Below are positions 1 through 5,904 of a stretch of 10,889 nucleotides of DNA, piece after piece (position 1 is the first letter of the stretch; every line of letters begins with the position of its first letter). The DNA lies in the NCBI GenBank assembly GCA_038238115.1, contig JBBRYB010000089.1:1-10889 (forward strand), written 5' to 3'. The stretch comes from JBBRYB01 sp038238115. Its GTDB lineage: Bacteria; Actinomycetota; Actinomycetes; Propionibacteriales; Nocardioidaceae. The notes beneath the pieces are model-generated. The model did no database searches. It saw only the letters and a list, made by a program, of their open reading frames with translations, and had not been told where the DNA came from. Made by a program: the position numbers and the translations under genes.

Positions 1-94
1 CTCCCGACCCGACGGACAGATCCCGGGCAAGGCACCCCGCGAGGGCCAGGCGATTCACGAGTCACGTCAGGCCAGAAGAACCAGCACCACCCTG

Positions 95-116
95 CCAGGC
101 CAGCCCCAGGCCAGCC
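95..116. repeat. 11-bp tandem duplication
   Basis: The unit CCAGGCCAGCC occurs twice back to back (95-105 and 106-116). It lies just past the point where the methyltransferase remnant stops resembling its family. An 11-bp duplication shifts the reading frame, so it could be one of the lesions in that gene's 3' part or simple slippage in non-coding DNA. The repeat is seen directly; its meaning is not known. Confidence 0.6.
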
Positions 117-127
117 ATCACAGACAC

Positions 128-637
128 TTACAGGCGGTTCAAACCTCCGCTCGATCTCGTCGACGGCGAACGGTTCAGGGTCGGCGATGTCCGCAGGTCT
201 GCCGAAGGCCGCCACAATTCCGCCCCTGGCCAATAGCTGAACCGTCCGCTGCCAACGAGTCTCCGCGTCGGTCCAGTGCCACGCCGCGGCGGCGTACACC
301 AGGTCGAACTGCTGATCCGGACTCGAACTCCTCGAACTCCACGCGGACGGCGATGACGGGCAGGCCCGCGGTGGTTCGCTGTAGCACCGACAGCATGTCG
401 GGGTCGGGCTCGAGCGCGGTTACCGCGACACCACGACCCGCGAACAGGCGCGTCGCCTTGCCGGTCCCAGCGCCGACCTCGACCGCGGTACGGACCGGGC
501 GTTTTGCATAGGCGAACACGGTGTCGGCAACCTCGCCGGGGTAGCCGAGCCGGTAGCGCTCGTAGTCTTCGGCGACCGACCCGAACGATAGTCGGCGTGG
601 TGGCCGCGCAAAGCCGGCGGATGGGGTCGTTGATCAT
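128..637 (-). pseudogene. Class I SAM-dependent methyltransferase, frameshifted and 3'-truncated
   Basis: This is the remnant of a small-molecule-type class I methyltransferase. The SAM-binding motif I is clear (VEVGAGTGKATRLF, about 435-475), followed by an acidic end of strand 2 (ALEPDPDML). The N-terminal family signature SFGSVAEDYERYR lies at about 550-590 and the post-motif-II block FDLVYAAAAWHW at about 275-310. These pieces are in different frames. The ATG at 637 with upstream AAGGA is out of frame with the SFGSV block, giving a break near 590. A single extra base near 315 separates the SAM motif from FDLVY. Similarity fades near 128-150, before the usual C-terminal third of this roughly 250-residue family. 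Both breaks could be real mutations or sequence errors. The family assignment is firm; the substrate is unknown. Confidence 0.8.
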
Positions 638-715
638 GGTCCTTGAGTATCACCGACGCGCTTGTGAGTTGGCCTGGTTCGCTGGACCCCGCCCAGACGT
701 TCCGTCGAATGCTCA

Positions 716-731
716 AGGAGCGAAAGCTCCT
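716..731. repeat. Perfect 6-bp hairpin with GAAA loop
   Basis: AGGAGC-GAAA-GCTCCT forms a perfect 6-bp stem closed by a GNRA-type tetraloop when transcribed on the plus strand. No T-run follows, so it is not a typical intrinsic terminator. The stem contains an AGGAG sequence that would be hidden in the folded RNA, but no start codon follows at useful spacing. Confidence 0.45.
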
Positions 732-762
732 CGGCAACGACACGGGTGAGTCGACCGGAAGG

Positions 763-794
763 TTGGTGAGGCCGCTGGTGAGAAGCTTGGTGAG
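763..794. repeat. Three copies of (T/C)TGGTGAG with exact 12-bp period
   Basis: TTGGTGAG at 763-770, CTGGTGAG at 775-782 and TTGGTGAG at 787-794 are spaced exactly 12 bp apart. In one frame they read as LVR repeated every four residues. They could be tandem binding sites or a short expansion. No regulator is known for them here. Confidence 0.5.
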
Positions 795-900
795 GTGCAG
801 ATGCTCTCCTCGGGTCCATGAACGGAGCATCCGGGGTGTCGTTGTCCACGAGCGTCCGCGCCGGGCGCCCACCTACCTCTACACAGTCCGAGGAGGAGCA

Positions 901-1077
901 ATGGACGCACTCCTCTCGACTCGGACAAGCCGAGAGTCGGATCGAAGGATCGGCGGGTCAAAGTTCGGCATACGCTCCGTGACCAGTTTTCAGCCGTCGC
1001 CGACAGGAAAGACGCTGCAACCGCTGAAGAACGTCAGGAAGACCCCGGCCAGCGTGACGCTCCAAACGACCGGTTGA
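901..1077 (+). CDS. Possible small protein, 58 aa, unrecognised
   Basis: An ATG is preceded by GGAGGAG at good spacing, and the frame stays open for 58 codons to a TGA. The product begins MDALLSTRTSRESDR, is basic and serine/threonine rich, and has no membrane segment, cysteine or known motif. The first codons overlap an imperfect hairpin: CGACTCGG at 917-924 pairs with CCGAG plus TCG at 930-939, with two unpaired bases. The ribosome binding site is the only positive evidence. It may be a leader peptide, a fragment of an older gene or chance. Confidence 0.25.
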   Translation: MDALLSTRTSRESDRRIGGSKFGIRSVTSFQPSPTGKTLQPLKNVRKTPASVTLQTTG

Positions 1078-1216
1078 CAACAGTGGGGAGCCGGAGAGAC
1101 GCGGTTCTGACGAGTGCCTAGGGCTGTGGATGTAGTCCGATCCGGTGGCGAGCGCTTAGATGAGGAAGAGCAGGATTTTGCACGACCGGGTTACACCGAC
1201 GGCAAGGAGGCAGATC

Positions 1217-1651
1217 TTGAGCGACCCAAATGTGCGCGAACTATTCCTGCAGGCGATTGCCCATAACGATTCGGCGGCGATGCGCGAGGGCATCGAACAT
1301 TTGTTTGGGCTGACAGGGAATGGACTCTCTCCTGAGTCGGAGTATCGGCTTCGCCACGAGGACTACGTTATGGCGATGCCCCAGTCAGGCGAGCGCATCC
1401 GTGGACGTGACGCGATGCGTGCCATGCAAGAAGCGTTTCCGATTCCCCCGTCTATAACCTTGCGCAGAGTGGTTGGGTCCGGGCAAGTCTGGGTTGTCGA
1501 GGGAACAAACGACTATGCCGGGGAGGTATGGCACGTGGTGGCCATCCTAGAGCTTGAAACAGATGGGTCGATCATTCGCGATACTCGCTACTACACGCAG
1601 AAGTCGGAGGCGCCGACCTGGCGGGCTGAATGGGTGGAGTCGATCGATTAG
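1217..1651 (+). CDS. SnoaL-like / nuclear transport factor 2 family protein
   Basis: This is a 144-residue protein of the NTF2-like superfamily (cone-shaped alpha+beta barrels that bind small ligands or act as isomerases and hydrolases). The start is taken as the TTG at 1217 because AAGGAGG lies six bases upstream; the ATG at 1160 in the same frame has no good site. The expected layout is seen: an N-terminal helix (VRELFLQAIAHNDSAA), a middle part with FYVMA-like and GRDAMRAM sequence typical of the SnoaL fold, and C-terminal strands (VWVVEGTNDYAGEVWHVVAI and RDTRYYTQ) ending in an aromatic WRAEWVE tail. The catalytic function cannot be assigned; many members are orphan detoxification or polyketide-type enzymes. 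It stands alone, 185 bp before the YCII remnant on the same strand. Confidence 0.8.
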   Translation: MSDPNVRELFLQAIAHNDSAAMREGIEHLFGLTGNGLSPESEYRLRHEDYVMAMPQSGERIRGRDAMRAMQEAFPIPPSITLRRVVGSGQVWVVEGTNDYAGEVWHVVAILELETDGSIIRDTRYYTQKSEAPTWRAEWVESID

Positions 1652-1721
1652 CGGTGCATTGATCCGCAGGCGGGACAGCCCCTGCCTTGAAGGACGCACT
1701 TGTTTCCCGGGTCGATCGATT
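1639..1721. repeat. 11-bp direct repeat GTCGATCGATT
   Basis: GTCGATCGATT occurs at 1639-1649, spanning the last codons of the NTF2-like gene, and again at 1711-1721. The two copies are 72 bp apart. The core is palindromic. It may be coincidence or the footprint of a small duplication. Confidence 0.35.
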
Positions 1722-1836
1722 TCGCGCCGGCATGGCTCGAAACTGGTCCTGGCCGGTGTCGCGTATCGACGCGAGTGCGTTCGGGGAGAGGGTGAGTAAC
1801 GGCCGTCCGGGCTGTCCGTGAGCGAAGGAGCTTAAG

Positions 1837-2165
1837 ATGGCGGTGTACCTGATCGCCTTCAACGACGAGTGGGTGATCACGTTCAAGGAGTTGCGCGCGA
1901 GGGGCACGTCCGGAAGCGCCTCATCGAGAGATGAAGGCTGCCGAGGTCTTAATCTTCGCTGACCGAATCCTGGACCAGTCCACCGCCGTGTGCAACGTCG
2001 ACCGAGCAGCGGCTCGCCCCTCTTCAGCGACTGGCCGTTCGCCGAGACCAAAGCACGTGCGGCTTCGCGGTCGTCGATGTGCGCGATGATGCCGATGCGC
2101 GGTACTAGGCCGGCCGGATCGCGGTCGCGATCGGCTGGCCAGGAGGTGCACCGTTTCCGGGTGTC
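1837..2165 (+). pseudogene. YCII/DGPF-family protein, multiply frameshifted
   Basis: An ATG at 1837 with GAAGGAG six bases upstream opens a recognisable YCII-family protein (MAVYLIAFNDEWV). The frame closes after about 40 codons. The family pattern then continues in other frames: EMKAA-like sequence and VLIFA near 1931-1965, STAVCNVD near 1980-2005, SSGSPLFSDWPFAETK near 2012-2055, then GFAVVDVRDDADARY and AGRIAVAIGWP near 2065-2145. A TAG stands where the family has Trp (RYW-AGR, about 2106). At least three indels and one nonsense codon are needed, so simple sequencing error is less likely here. The DGPFAETK signature reads D-W-P-F-A-E-T-K. The family is often encoded beside ECF sigma factors, and an intact relative lies at 5507. 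No sigma remnant follows this copy. Confidence 0.75.
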
Positions 2166-2548
2166 GGTTCGGGATCCCCTGCGGTTCCAGACCGACACGC
2201 AGTCCGAGGCGCGTCCTGCCGGGATGTTCTGGTATCCGTGGCTTGCTGGTCGGTGACGGTGGGGCCGCTGTTCTCTCGCCGTTGCCGTCGCATGCACTGT
2301 GGAGCGGTCGGGACCGTCCCATGTGAGACGTTGCGGACGAGGAGTCGCTCGACGAGGCACGCCGCAGGCTCGTGGAACGCACGGCCCAGACGGCGCGGTG
2401 ACGGATGTCGGAGTCCTCAGAGCATCAGTTTCCGTGACCTCGACGGCTCTGAGGTTGAAGTCGCCTTGTGGGGCACCGAACCCGTGCGAGGGTTCGATCA
2501 ACGCCTCACGACGACTTTAGGAACGCCATCAAACGACTGGGAGGAACG
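2166..2548. other. Gene-free stretch upstream of lipoprotein gene
   Basis: Short open frames cross this stretch on both strands, but none has a good ribosome binding site or a recognisable motif. The only structured element seen is the 9-bp inverted repeat at 2415-2454. The stretch probably contains the promoter for the lipoprotein gene at 2549 and possibly debris from the YCII locus; no clear -35/-10 pair was identified. Confidence 0.4.
2415..2454. repeat. 9-bp perfect inverted repeat, 22-bp spacer
   Basis: CCTCAGAGC at 2415-2423 and GCTCTGAGG at 2446-2454 are perfect inverted copies. They sit 95 bp before the lipoprotein start. With this long a spacer they suit a dimeric regulator site or a long-loop RNA hairpin rather than a classical terminator, and no T-run follows. 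Confidence 0.5.
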
Positions 2549-3118
2549 ATGATCTCTAGGTTCAGCGACACGTTTGGGATGCGGGGGGGTCGGTCCGAAC
2601 GAAAGATCTGGCGCCAGCGTCGATGGCTCCCAATAGCCCTCACGATCGCGGCAACCGGTCTCACCGGCTGCGGTGATAACGGTGGGGACGAGGGCCGGGG
2701 CGGAACAACTGTCACCCAGAGCGCCGAGACCCACCTCACCACGCCCCTCGAAGGGGACGGTGAGCCGATCCTGATCAAAACGCAGGTCCAAGGGTTTACA
2801 GGCAAGGTTCTCCCCGGCTCCGTCATCGGCGATTCGCCCTTCTGCCCCGGCGGAACCGTCCGCCATGAGCACGGGACCCCCGAGATCGGCTTCCCGGCCA
2901 TCAATGTGTTCCACTGCCCCGACGGCCGACTGGAGATCGGCTTCGGGCCGGGTCCGGACCAAATGAACAACTCGGTTCAGACCAGCGACTGGAAGATCCT
3001 GGATGGCAGCGATCGCTTCGCGAGGGTCAGAGGGCATGGTCAAATGAGAGTTCGGTTCAAGCGTGCAGGTTCGCCGACAGGTCGCGAGACCTTCACGGGA
3101 ATAGTCGTCGTTCCCTAG
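2549..3118 (+). CDS. Secreted lipoprotein with probable beta-barrel (allene oxide cyclase/dirigent-like) domain
   Basis: This is a 189-residue lipoprotein. The ATG at 2549 is chosen because GGAGGA precedes it at good spacing; the open frame extends further up without support. The signal peptide has a long basic n-region (RSERKIWRQRR, residues 15-25), a hydrophobic core (27-38) and the lipobox L-T-G-C with Cys41 as the lipidation site. A low-complexity linker follows (GDNGGDEGRGG). The mature domain has the pattern of actinobacterial hypothetical lipoproteins: GKVLPGSVIGDSPFCPGG, then FHCPDGRLEIGF, then WKILDGSDRFARVRGHGQM and GRETFTGIV. The G-x-G-R-F-A-x-x-R-G-x-G type element resembles the barrel of allene oxide cyclase/dirigent-like proteins. 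The two mature cysteines could form a disulfide. It would be anchored on the outer face of the membrane. Its stop shares the CTAG palindrome with the convergent gene's stop. Confidence 0.8.
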   Translation: MISRFSDTFGMRGGRSERKIWRQRRWLPIALTIAATGLTGCGDNGGDEGRGGTTVTQSAETHLTTPLEGDGEPILIKTQVQGFTGKVLPGSVIGDSPFCPGGTVRHEHGTPEIGFPAINVFHCPDGRLEIGFGPGPDQMNNSVQTSDWKILDGSDRFARVRGHGQMRVRFKRAGSPTGRETFTGIVVVP

Positions 3119-3258
3119 TCCGGATCCCGGTGCCTGGCTAACTTTCGGCCTCGCGGTCGCACAGCGGTGGTCGTGGTGGCTGATTGCGGCGTACCGGAGC
3201 AGGCGGTTAGGGCGAGAGCCAGGGCCGTCGCGGCGGACAAGTACGTGGTGGTGGACAT
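3115..3258 (-). CDS. Very short lipoprotein, probably truncated
   Basis: The ATG at 3258 follows GGGAGGA at good spacing and opens a typical lipoprotein signal sequence: a short n-region (MSTTTY), a hydrophobic core (LSAATALALAL) and the lipobox L-T-A-C with Cys20. After a threonine-rich linker (SATTTTAV) the protein runs into an arginine-rich tail and ends after only 47 residues. That is too short for a folded lipoprotein domain, so the body was probably lost by frameshift or deletion. Its TAG uses the same CTAG palindrome as the stop of the plus-strand lipoprotein. It may form a unit with the two genes upstream of it on the minus strand. Confidence 0.5.
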   Translation of the reverse strand: MSTTTYLSAATALALALTACSGTPQSATTTTAVRPRGRKLARHRDPD

Positions 3259-3326
3259 GAGTGTTCCTCCCGGCTGGGTAGTGGATGGACAGGGGCTGCG
3301 GATCGACCCGTGGCTGGGGCCACCGG

Positions 3327-3661
3327 TCAGGCGTCGGCCGCTGAGGCCGGACGGCTGGGGCTGGCCTGGCTCGGGCCTTCGAGACGCTGAAGTCGTGCCA
3401 GCGCAGATCCAACTCGGAGTGGACCGGGTAGGTGAACGCCTCGACGCCCGGGACGCGGTCTCTGAGCGTGTCGTCACGGGCCTGGAGTACAGGTGTGCCG
3501 TTCGCCGCCAGGCTCAGCGTGTCGCCGACGCAGGCACCGATGAGCTGGAGTTCTCGTCGGCGGGAAGCACGGGCTGCCGCGACCCAGACCTCGACGTGTT
3601 GATCGATTGCTTTGAGCCTGCCGGGGAGGGCACCCCGATCTCCCGCCTCACGGGTCAGCAT
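3327..3661 (-). CDS. Unrecognised soluble protein, 3' end uncertain
   Basis: The ATG at 3661 has AGGAG upstream and overlaps the end of the preceding membrane-protein gene (its TGA is at 3655-3657), which suggests translational coupling. The first 95 or so residues look like a real protein: MLTREAGDRGALPGRL, then HVEVWVAAARASRRRELQLIG, DTLSLAANGTPVLQ, and EAFTYPVHSELDLRWHDFSV. No family is recognised. The same frame then stays open far through the lipoprotein genes, giving implausible arginine/proline-rich sequence, so a frame break near 3370-3390 is likely. The end given here is the first stop (TGA at 3327-3329) in a neighbouring frame, which would add a short SRPASAADA tail. This end is a guess. 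Confidence 0.4.
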
Positions 3662-4075
3662 GATGGTCTCCTCAGATGTGCTGAGAGTTGTGGCGTGTGG
3701 CCCTGGTGGCCAGGACGCCGGGAGCGGCGGGAGATCCCACTCGTCGTCCGGCGTGCGGCCACGGACCAGTAGGAGAAGCTGATGGTCATCAACAGCCAGG
3801 CAGCCATCTCGAGCGCCGGCATCTGGAGCACGACGAACGCGATGACGTTGGGCTGGGGTGGTCAGCAGCATGGCGACCCAGCCGAAGGTCGGGATGCTGC
3901 CGCGCAGGGCCAGGCCCATCAGGATGGCGCCGAAGATGTGGCCGAGGACGAAGAGCGCCTTGCTGACGCCGGCGAGTCCTTCGGACCACATCTTGTCGAT
4001 CACCGTTGCCGCGACGTCACGTTGCTCGACGGGGAGCTTGGCGCCGACACGGCCGTGTACGCCATCTACGCTGCT
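3655..4075 (-). pseudogene. Integral membrane protein, N-terminally truncated and frameshifted
   Basis: This is the C-terminal half of a small multi-pass membrane protein. In one frame are KLPVEQRDVAATVIDKM (about 3985-4035) and a hydrophobic helix ALFVLGHIFGAILMGLAL. A second helix follows (FGWVAMLLTTP). A frame break near 3858 leads to NVIAFVVLQMP and LEMAAWLLMTISFSYW, then a basic tail and TGA at 3655-3657. The pattern (helix with GH, then W-A helix, then a P-L/H helix) resembles uncharacterised actinobacterial membrane proteins of about 200 residues. The expected N-terminal helices are missing: the sequence runs directly into IS3 transposase C-terminal coding near 4085, so IS activity probably removed them. 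Function unknown. Confidence 0.6.
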
Positions 4076-4084
4076 GCCAACGGA

Positions 4085-4150
4085 GAGCCGCCGGCGGGGG
4101 GTTGTAGAAGCCCTCAATGAAGGAGAAGACCGCGGTGGTCAGGCCCTCTC
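4085..4150 (-). pseudogene. IS3-family transposase orfB, C-terminal remnant
   Basis: The peptide EGLTTAVFSFIEGFYNP (about 4100-4150) matches the conserved end of IS3-family orfB, where the helix before the RRRHSxLGYLSP block reads like this. Allowing one base less in the C-run near 4100, it continues as RRRLSVGS before similarity ends. The rest of orfB is absent upstream, where IS110 sequence takes over. Confidence 0.6.
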
Positions 4151-4725
4151 TGCTGCGGTGTCGGGGCCGACCGCGAACGCTGCGGTGGGTCCGGGGCGGC
4201 TTGGCTGGTGAGCTCGGTGAGGAGCTTCTCGTGGGCGGTGATCTCGGTGTTGAGCTGATGCCAGCGCTTGGCGATCGCACGCAGGGTGTACTTCGAGGAC
4301 GCCATGATGGTGGTGACCTGTCCCGGGCGCAGGCCGGCGCAGCGGTTGATCAGCGCCATCCTCGACAGCGGCTGGAGTTCCTCACGCAACTTGGGTGGAG
4401 CGTTCACGATGACCTGTTTGAGGCTGATCATCGCCGAGGTGCGGGCCTTGACAGCAACGTCTTTGGCGACTTTGCTTTGGCGGATCATCTCCACGGCGCC
4501 GTCCGCGGACTTCGGGATTGCGGTGGTATGGCCGGCTAGCACGGCCCGAGCGGCGTTCTCGGCATCCAGTCGGGCTTCCCTCGCAGCCGCCGGTCGCGTG
4601 GGTCGGTGCGCATCACCTCGATGACGCCGATATCGCAACGCCTGACCGCGCTGGTCAGGCCGGCGCCATAGGAGCCGGTGCCCTCGATCGCGAACCGGTC
4701 CGGCTCGGTGGGGCGGGCGGAAGTT
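4148..4725 (-). pseudogene. IS110-family transposase, internal fragment, frameshifted
   Basis: This is the middle of an IS110 (DEDD) transposase. The upstream part reads DRFAIEGTGSYGAGLTSAVRR (start about 4700). Then, after a break near 4570, comes LDAENAARAVLAG, AVEMIRQSKVAKD, LKQVIVNAPPKLREEL, RCAGLRPGQ and LRAIAKRWHQLNTEI. A second break near 4170-4180 leads into GPDTAA, the start of the C-terminal domain, and similarity ends near 4148. At the first break the family motif K-S-D-P-x-D-A-E is damaged (K-P-D then out of frame), as by a four-base loss. The N-terminal catalytic Asp region and nearly all of the C-terminal Transposase_20 domain are missing. The element ends, where a bridge RNA would be encoded, are absent. 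Confidence 0.8.
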
Positions 4726-4765
4726 CCGCTCGACCGAGGTCCGCGGACGGGATCGCCGCCTGGTC

Positions 4766-4965
4766 GCGGCGGTGTCCGTAGGTGCCGTAGGAGGCGGCAT
4801 GCACCTGCCGGATGGTGTTGATCAGGTGCGCCTGCTCAAGGTCGCGGCCGCTGGCCGGGCGGTTGCGCCACCCGTAGTACCCGGAGGTCGAAACCTTCAG
4901 CACCCGGCTCGTCACCGCGACGGGAACCCGCCGCCGGCGAGCTCACAGACGACCAGGTAGGTCAT
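4766..4965 (-). pseudogene. IS3-family transposase orfB, N-terminal remnant
   Basis: The ATG at 4965 overlaps the orfA TGA in an ATGA arrangement, as is usual in IS3 elements. The product begins MTYLVVCELAGGGFP, then needs one missing base near 4920 to continue as VTSRVLKVSTSGYYGWRNRPAS, followed by LINTIRQVHAASYGTYGHRR. This is the conserved start of IS3 orfB (normally followed by VHAEL). Similarity stops at about 4766, where the sequence goes over to the IS110 fragment. The AAAATGA overlap could also be a -1 frameshift site for an orfAB fusion. Confidence 0.8.
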
Positions 4966-5272
4966 TTTGGGAGGACGTTCTCCCGAGCGAAGTAGGCCGA
5001 CGTGCGTTTGAGGATCTCGACCTCCATCTCCAGCACCCGCTTCTCGCGGCGCAACCGCACGAGCTCGGCGCGGTCGTCGCTGCTCAGGCCCTCCTTCTTG
5101 CCCTCGTCGACGTCAACCTGGGCCATCCAGCGGCGCAACCCAGACTCGGCGACGCCGAGATCGCGTGCGATCTGCGCGATCGGCTTCTCCTTCAGCCGGG
5201 CCAGCTCGACCGCACGACGGCGGAACTCAGGATCCCTCGGTGCCGGGATACGGACTCCTCTCGAGCGACCAT
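4962..5272 (-). pseudogene. IS3-family orfA (helix-turn-helix protein), one frame break
   Basis: The protein would be about 103 residues, the normal orfA length. It begins MVAREESVSRHR at 5272. After a one-base loss near 5233 it continues DPEFRRRAVELARLKEK, then the helix-turn-helix IAQIARDLGVSESGLRRWMAQ, and a leucine-zipper-like coiled coil (LVRLRREKRVLEMEVEILKR), ending SAYFARENVLPK. In the family this protein binds the terminal repeats and regulates or joins the orfB product. Apart from the single break the frame is intact. Confidence 0.85.
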
Positions 5273-5287
5273 CGTCGCCCTACTTCA

Positions 5288-5314
5288 GGTGTCCGGGAAG
5301 CCGGGGGCACTTCA
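5288..5314 (-). repeat. Probable IS3-element left terminal inverted repeat
   Basis: Read on the minus strand from 5314, TGAAGTGCCCCCGG and the following bases down to 5288 match the form of the IS3-family ends carried by this orfA group in Actinobacteria (TGAACTGCCCC...GGACA). It lies 16 bp upstream of the orfA ATG. No matching right end was found near 4085. Confidence 0.55.
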
Positions 5315-5434
5315 GAGTGAGCCGGTCGCCTTGTGAGCGATTGGGTGCACCGCGGATTGTGCCGAGGACGCCTTACTGCGTCTGGGGCCGTTACGCAGGA
5401 ATGGGGGCAAGCTTGAAAAGACTTCAATGGTCGA

Positions 5435-5461
5435 TGTCGAAGAGCCTGGCAGCCGTTCGAC
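5435..5461 (+). promoter_or_regulatory. Candidate ECF42 sigma-factor promoter
   Basis: TGTCGA (5435-5440) and CGAC (5458-5461) are separated by 17 bp. This agrees with the ECF42 promoter pattern reported for Streptomyces (TGTCGA at -35, CGA/TC at -10), quoted from memory. It lies 45 bp before the ATG of the DGPF gene, leaving a leader of about 40 nt. It suggests that the sigma factor encoded by the second gene drives its own operon. Confidence 0.65.
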
Positions 5462-5506
5462 GTACGTGCGAGAACCAACTCGCCGCCAACTAGAGGAGTG
5501 ATCAAG

Positions 5507-5881
5507 ATGCCGCGTTTCATGGGATTCGTGAGGATGGAAGAGGGCGTCGGTACGCCGCCAAAGGCGCTGTTCGACGCGATGGACGCCTACATCGGCGAAC
5601 AGGCCGCCAAGGGTGTGTTCCTCGACGGTGGCGGTCTGTACGGGACTGAGGACGCCGTGAACTTCGTGGTGCGCCAGGGCGAGGTCAGCCGGGTCGACGG
5701 ACCGTATGCCGAGGCCAAGGAGGTCGTCGGCGGCTGGGCCATCATGCAGTACGACACCGTCGAGGAGGCTGTGGCCGATCAGCAGGAGTTCGCCGAGCTG
5801 CACGCGAAGTACTGGCCCGAGGTCACCGTGATCTCGACCCTGCGCCAGATCTCCATGGGCCCGGAGGCCCCCGGCGACTGA
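5507..5881 (+). CDS. DGPF-domain (YCII-related) protein of an ECF42 operon
   Basis: This is a 124-residue YCII/DGPF-family protein (dimeric alpha-beta-barrel ferredoxin-like fold). The ATG at 5507 is chosen over the GTG at 5498 because AGAGGAG (5492-5498) then sits eight bases upstream. Visible features are MPRFMGFVRMEEG at the start, GVFLDGGGLYGTEDAVNFVV (36-55), the signature as VDGPYAEAKEVVGGW (63-77), and a helix rich in E and A (EEAVADQQEFAELHAKYWP). The usual F of DGPF is Y. The sigma gene follows 23 bp downstream on the same strand. In ECF42 loci DGPF proteins are the hallmark partners and are reported as regulon members rather than anti-sigma factors; their biochemical role is unknown. 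Confidence 0.9.
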   Translation: MPRFMGFVRMEEGVGTPPKALFDAMDAYIGEQAAKGVFLDGGGLYGTEDAVNFVVRQGEVSRVDGPYAEAKEVVGGWAIMQYDTVEEAVADQQEFAELHAKYWPEVTVISTLRQISMGPEAPGD

Positions 5882-5904
5882 ACAGGGCTCACTACGCTGG
5901 CATC

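Larger units (their letters stand above)
638..1216. other. Region with no convincing gene between methyltransferase remnant and NTF2-like gene
   Basis: A 144-codon open frame crosses part of this stretch on the plus strand, but its composition (arginine and serine rich, with no recognisable family) does not look like a protein. The region holds a hairpin at 716-731, a 12-bp-period repeat at 763-794, a second hairpin at 917-939 and a doubtful small ORF at 901-1077. It may be the upstream region of the divergent methyltransferase plus decayed sequence. Confidence 0.4.
4085..5314 (-). mobile_element. Degenerate IS island: IS3-family element broken by an IS110-family fragment
   Basis: Reading on the minus strand: an IS3-type terminal sequence (5314 downward), orfA, the start of orfB, an internal IS110-family transposase piece, then the last residues of an IS3 orfB. 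All pieces share one orientation. The IS3 catalytic core (DDE) and the right terminal repeat are missing, and the IS110 piece lacks both of its ends. No target-site duplication can be recognised. The island is not able to move by its own products. Confidence 0.75.

Noticed and set aside
1160..1216. ATG start for the NTF2-like protein
   Set aside because: The TTG at 1217 has AAGGAGG six bases upstream, and the residues before it do not fit the family.
1572..2501. A 309-codon minus-strand open frame
   Set aside because: It is antisense to the YCII remnant and the gene-free stretch; composition is Arg/Pro/Ser-rich with no motif or good start.
2498..4117. A 539-codon minus-strand open frame
   Set aside because: It is a mosaic: IS3/membrane-protein remnant, then the unrecognised soluble protein, then sequence antisense to the plus-strand lipoprotein. 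Long open frames are common by chance at this GC content.
4085..5314. An intact IS with recognisable target-site duplication
   Set aside because: Only one terminal repeat is visible, both transposases are broken, and no duplicated flank was found.
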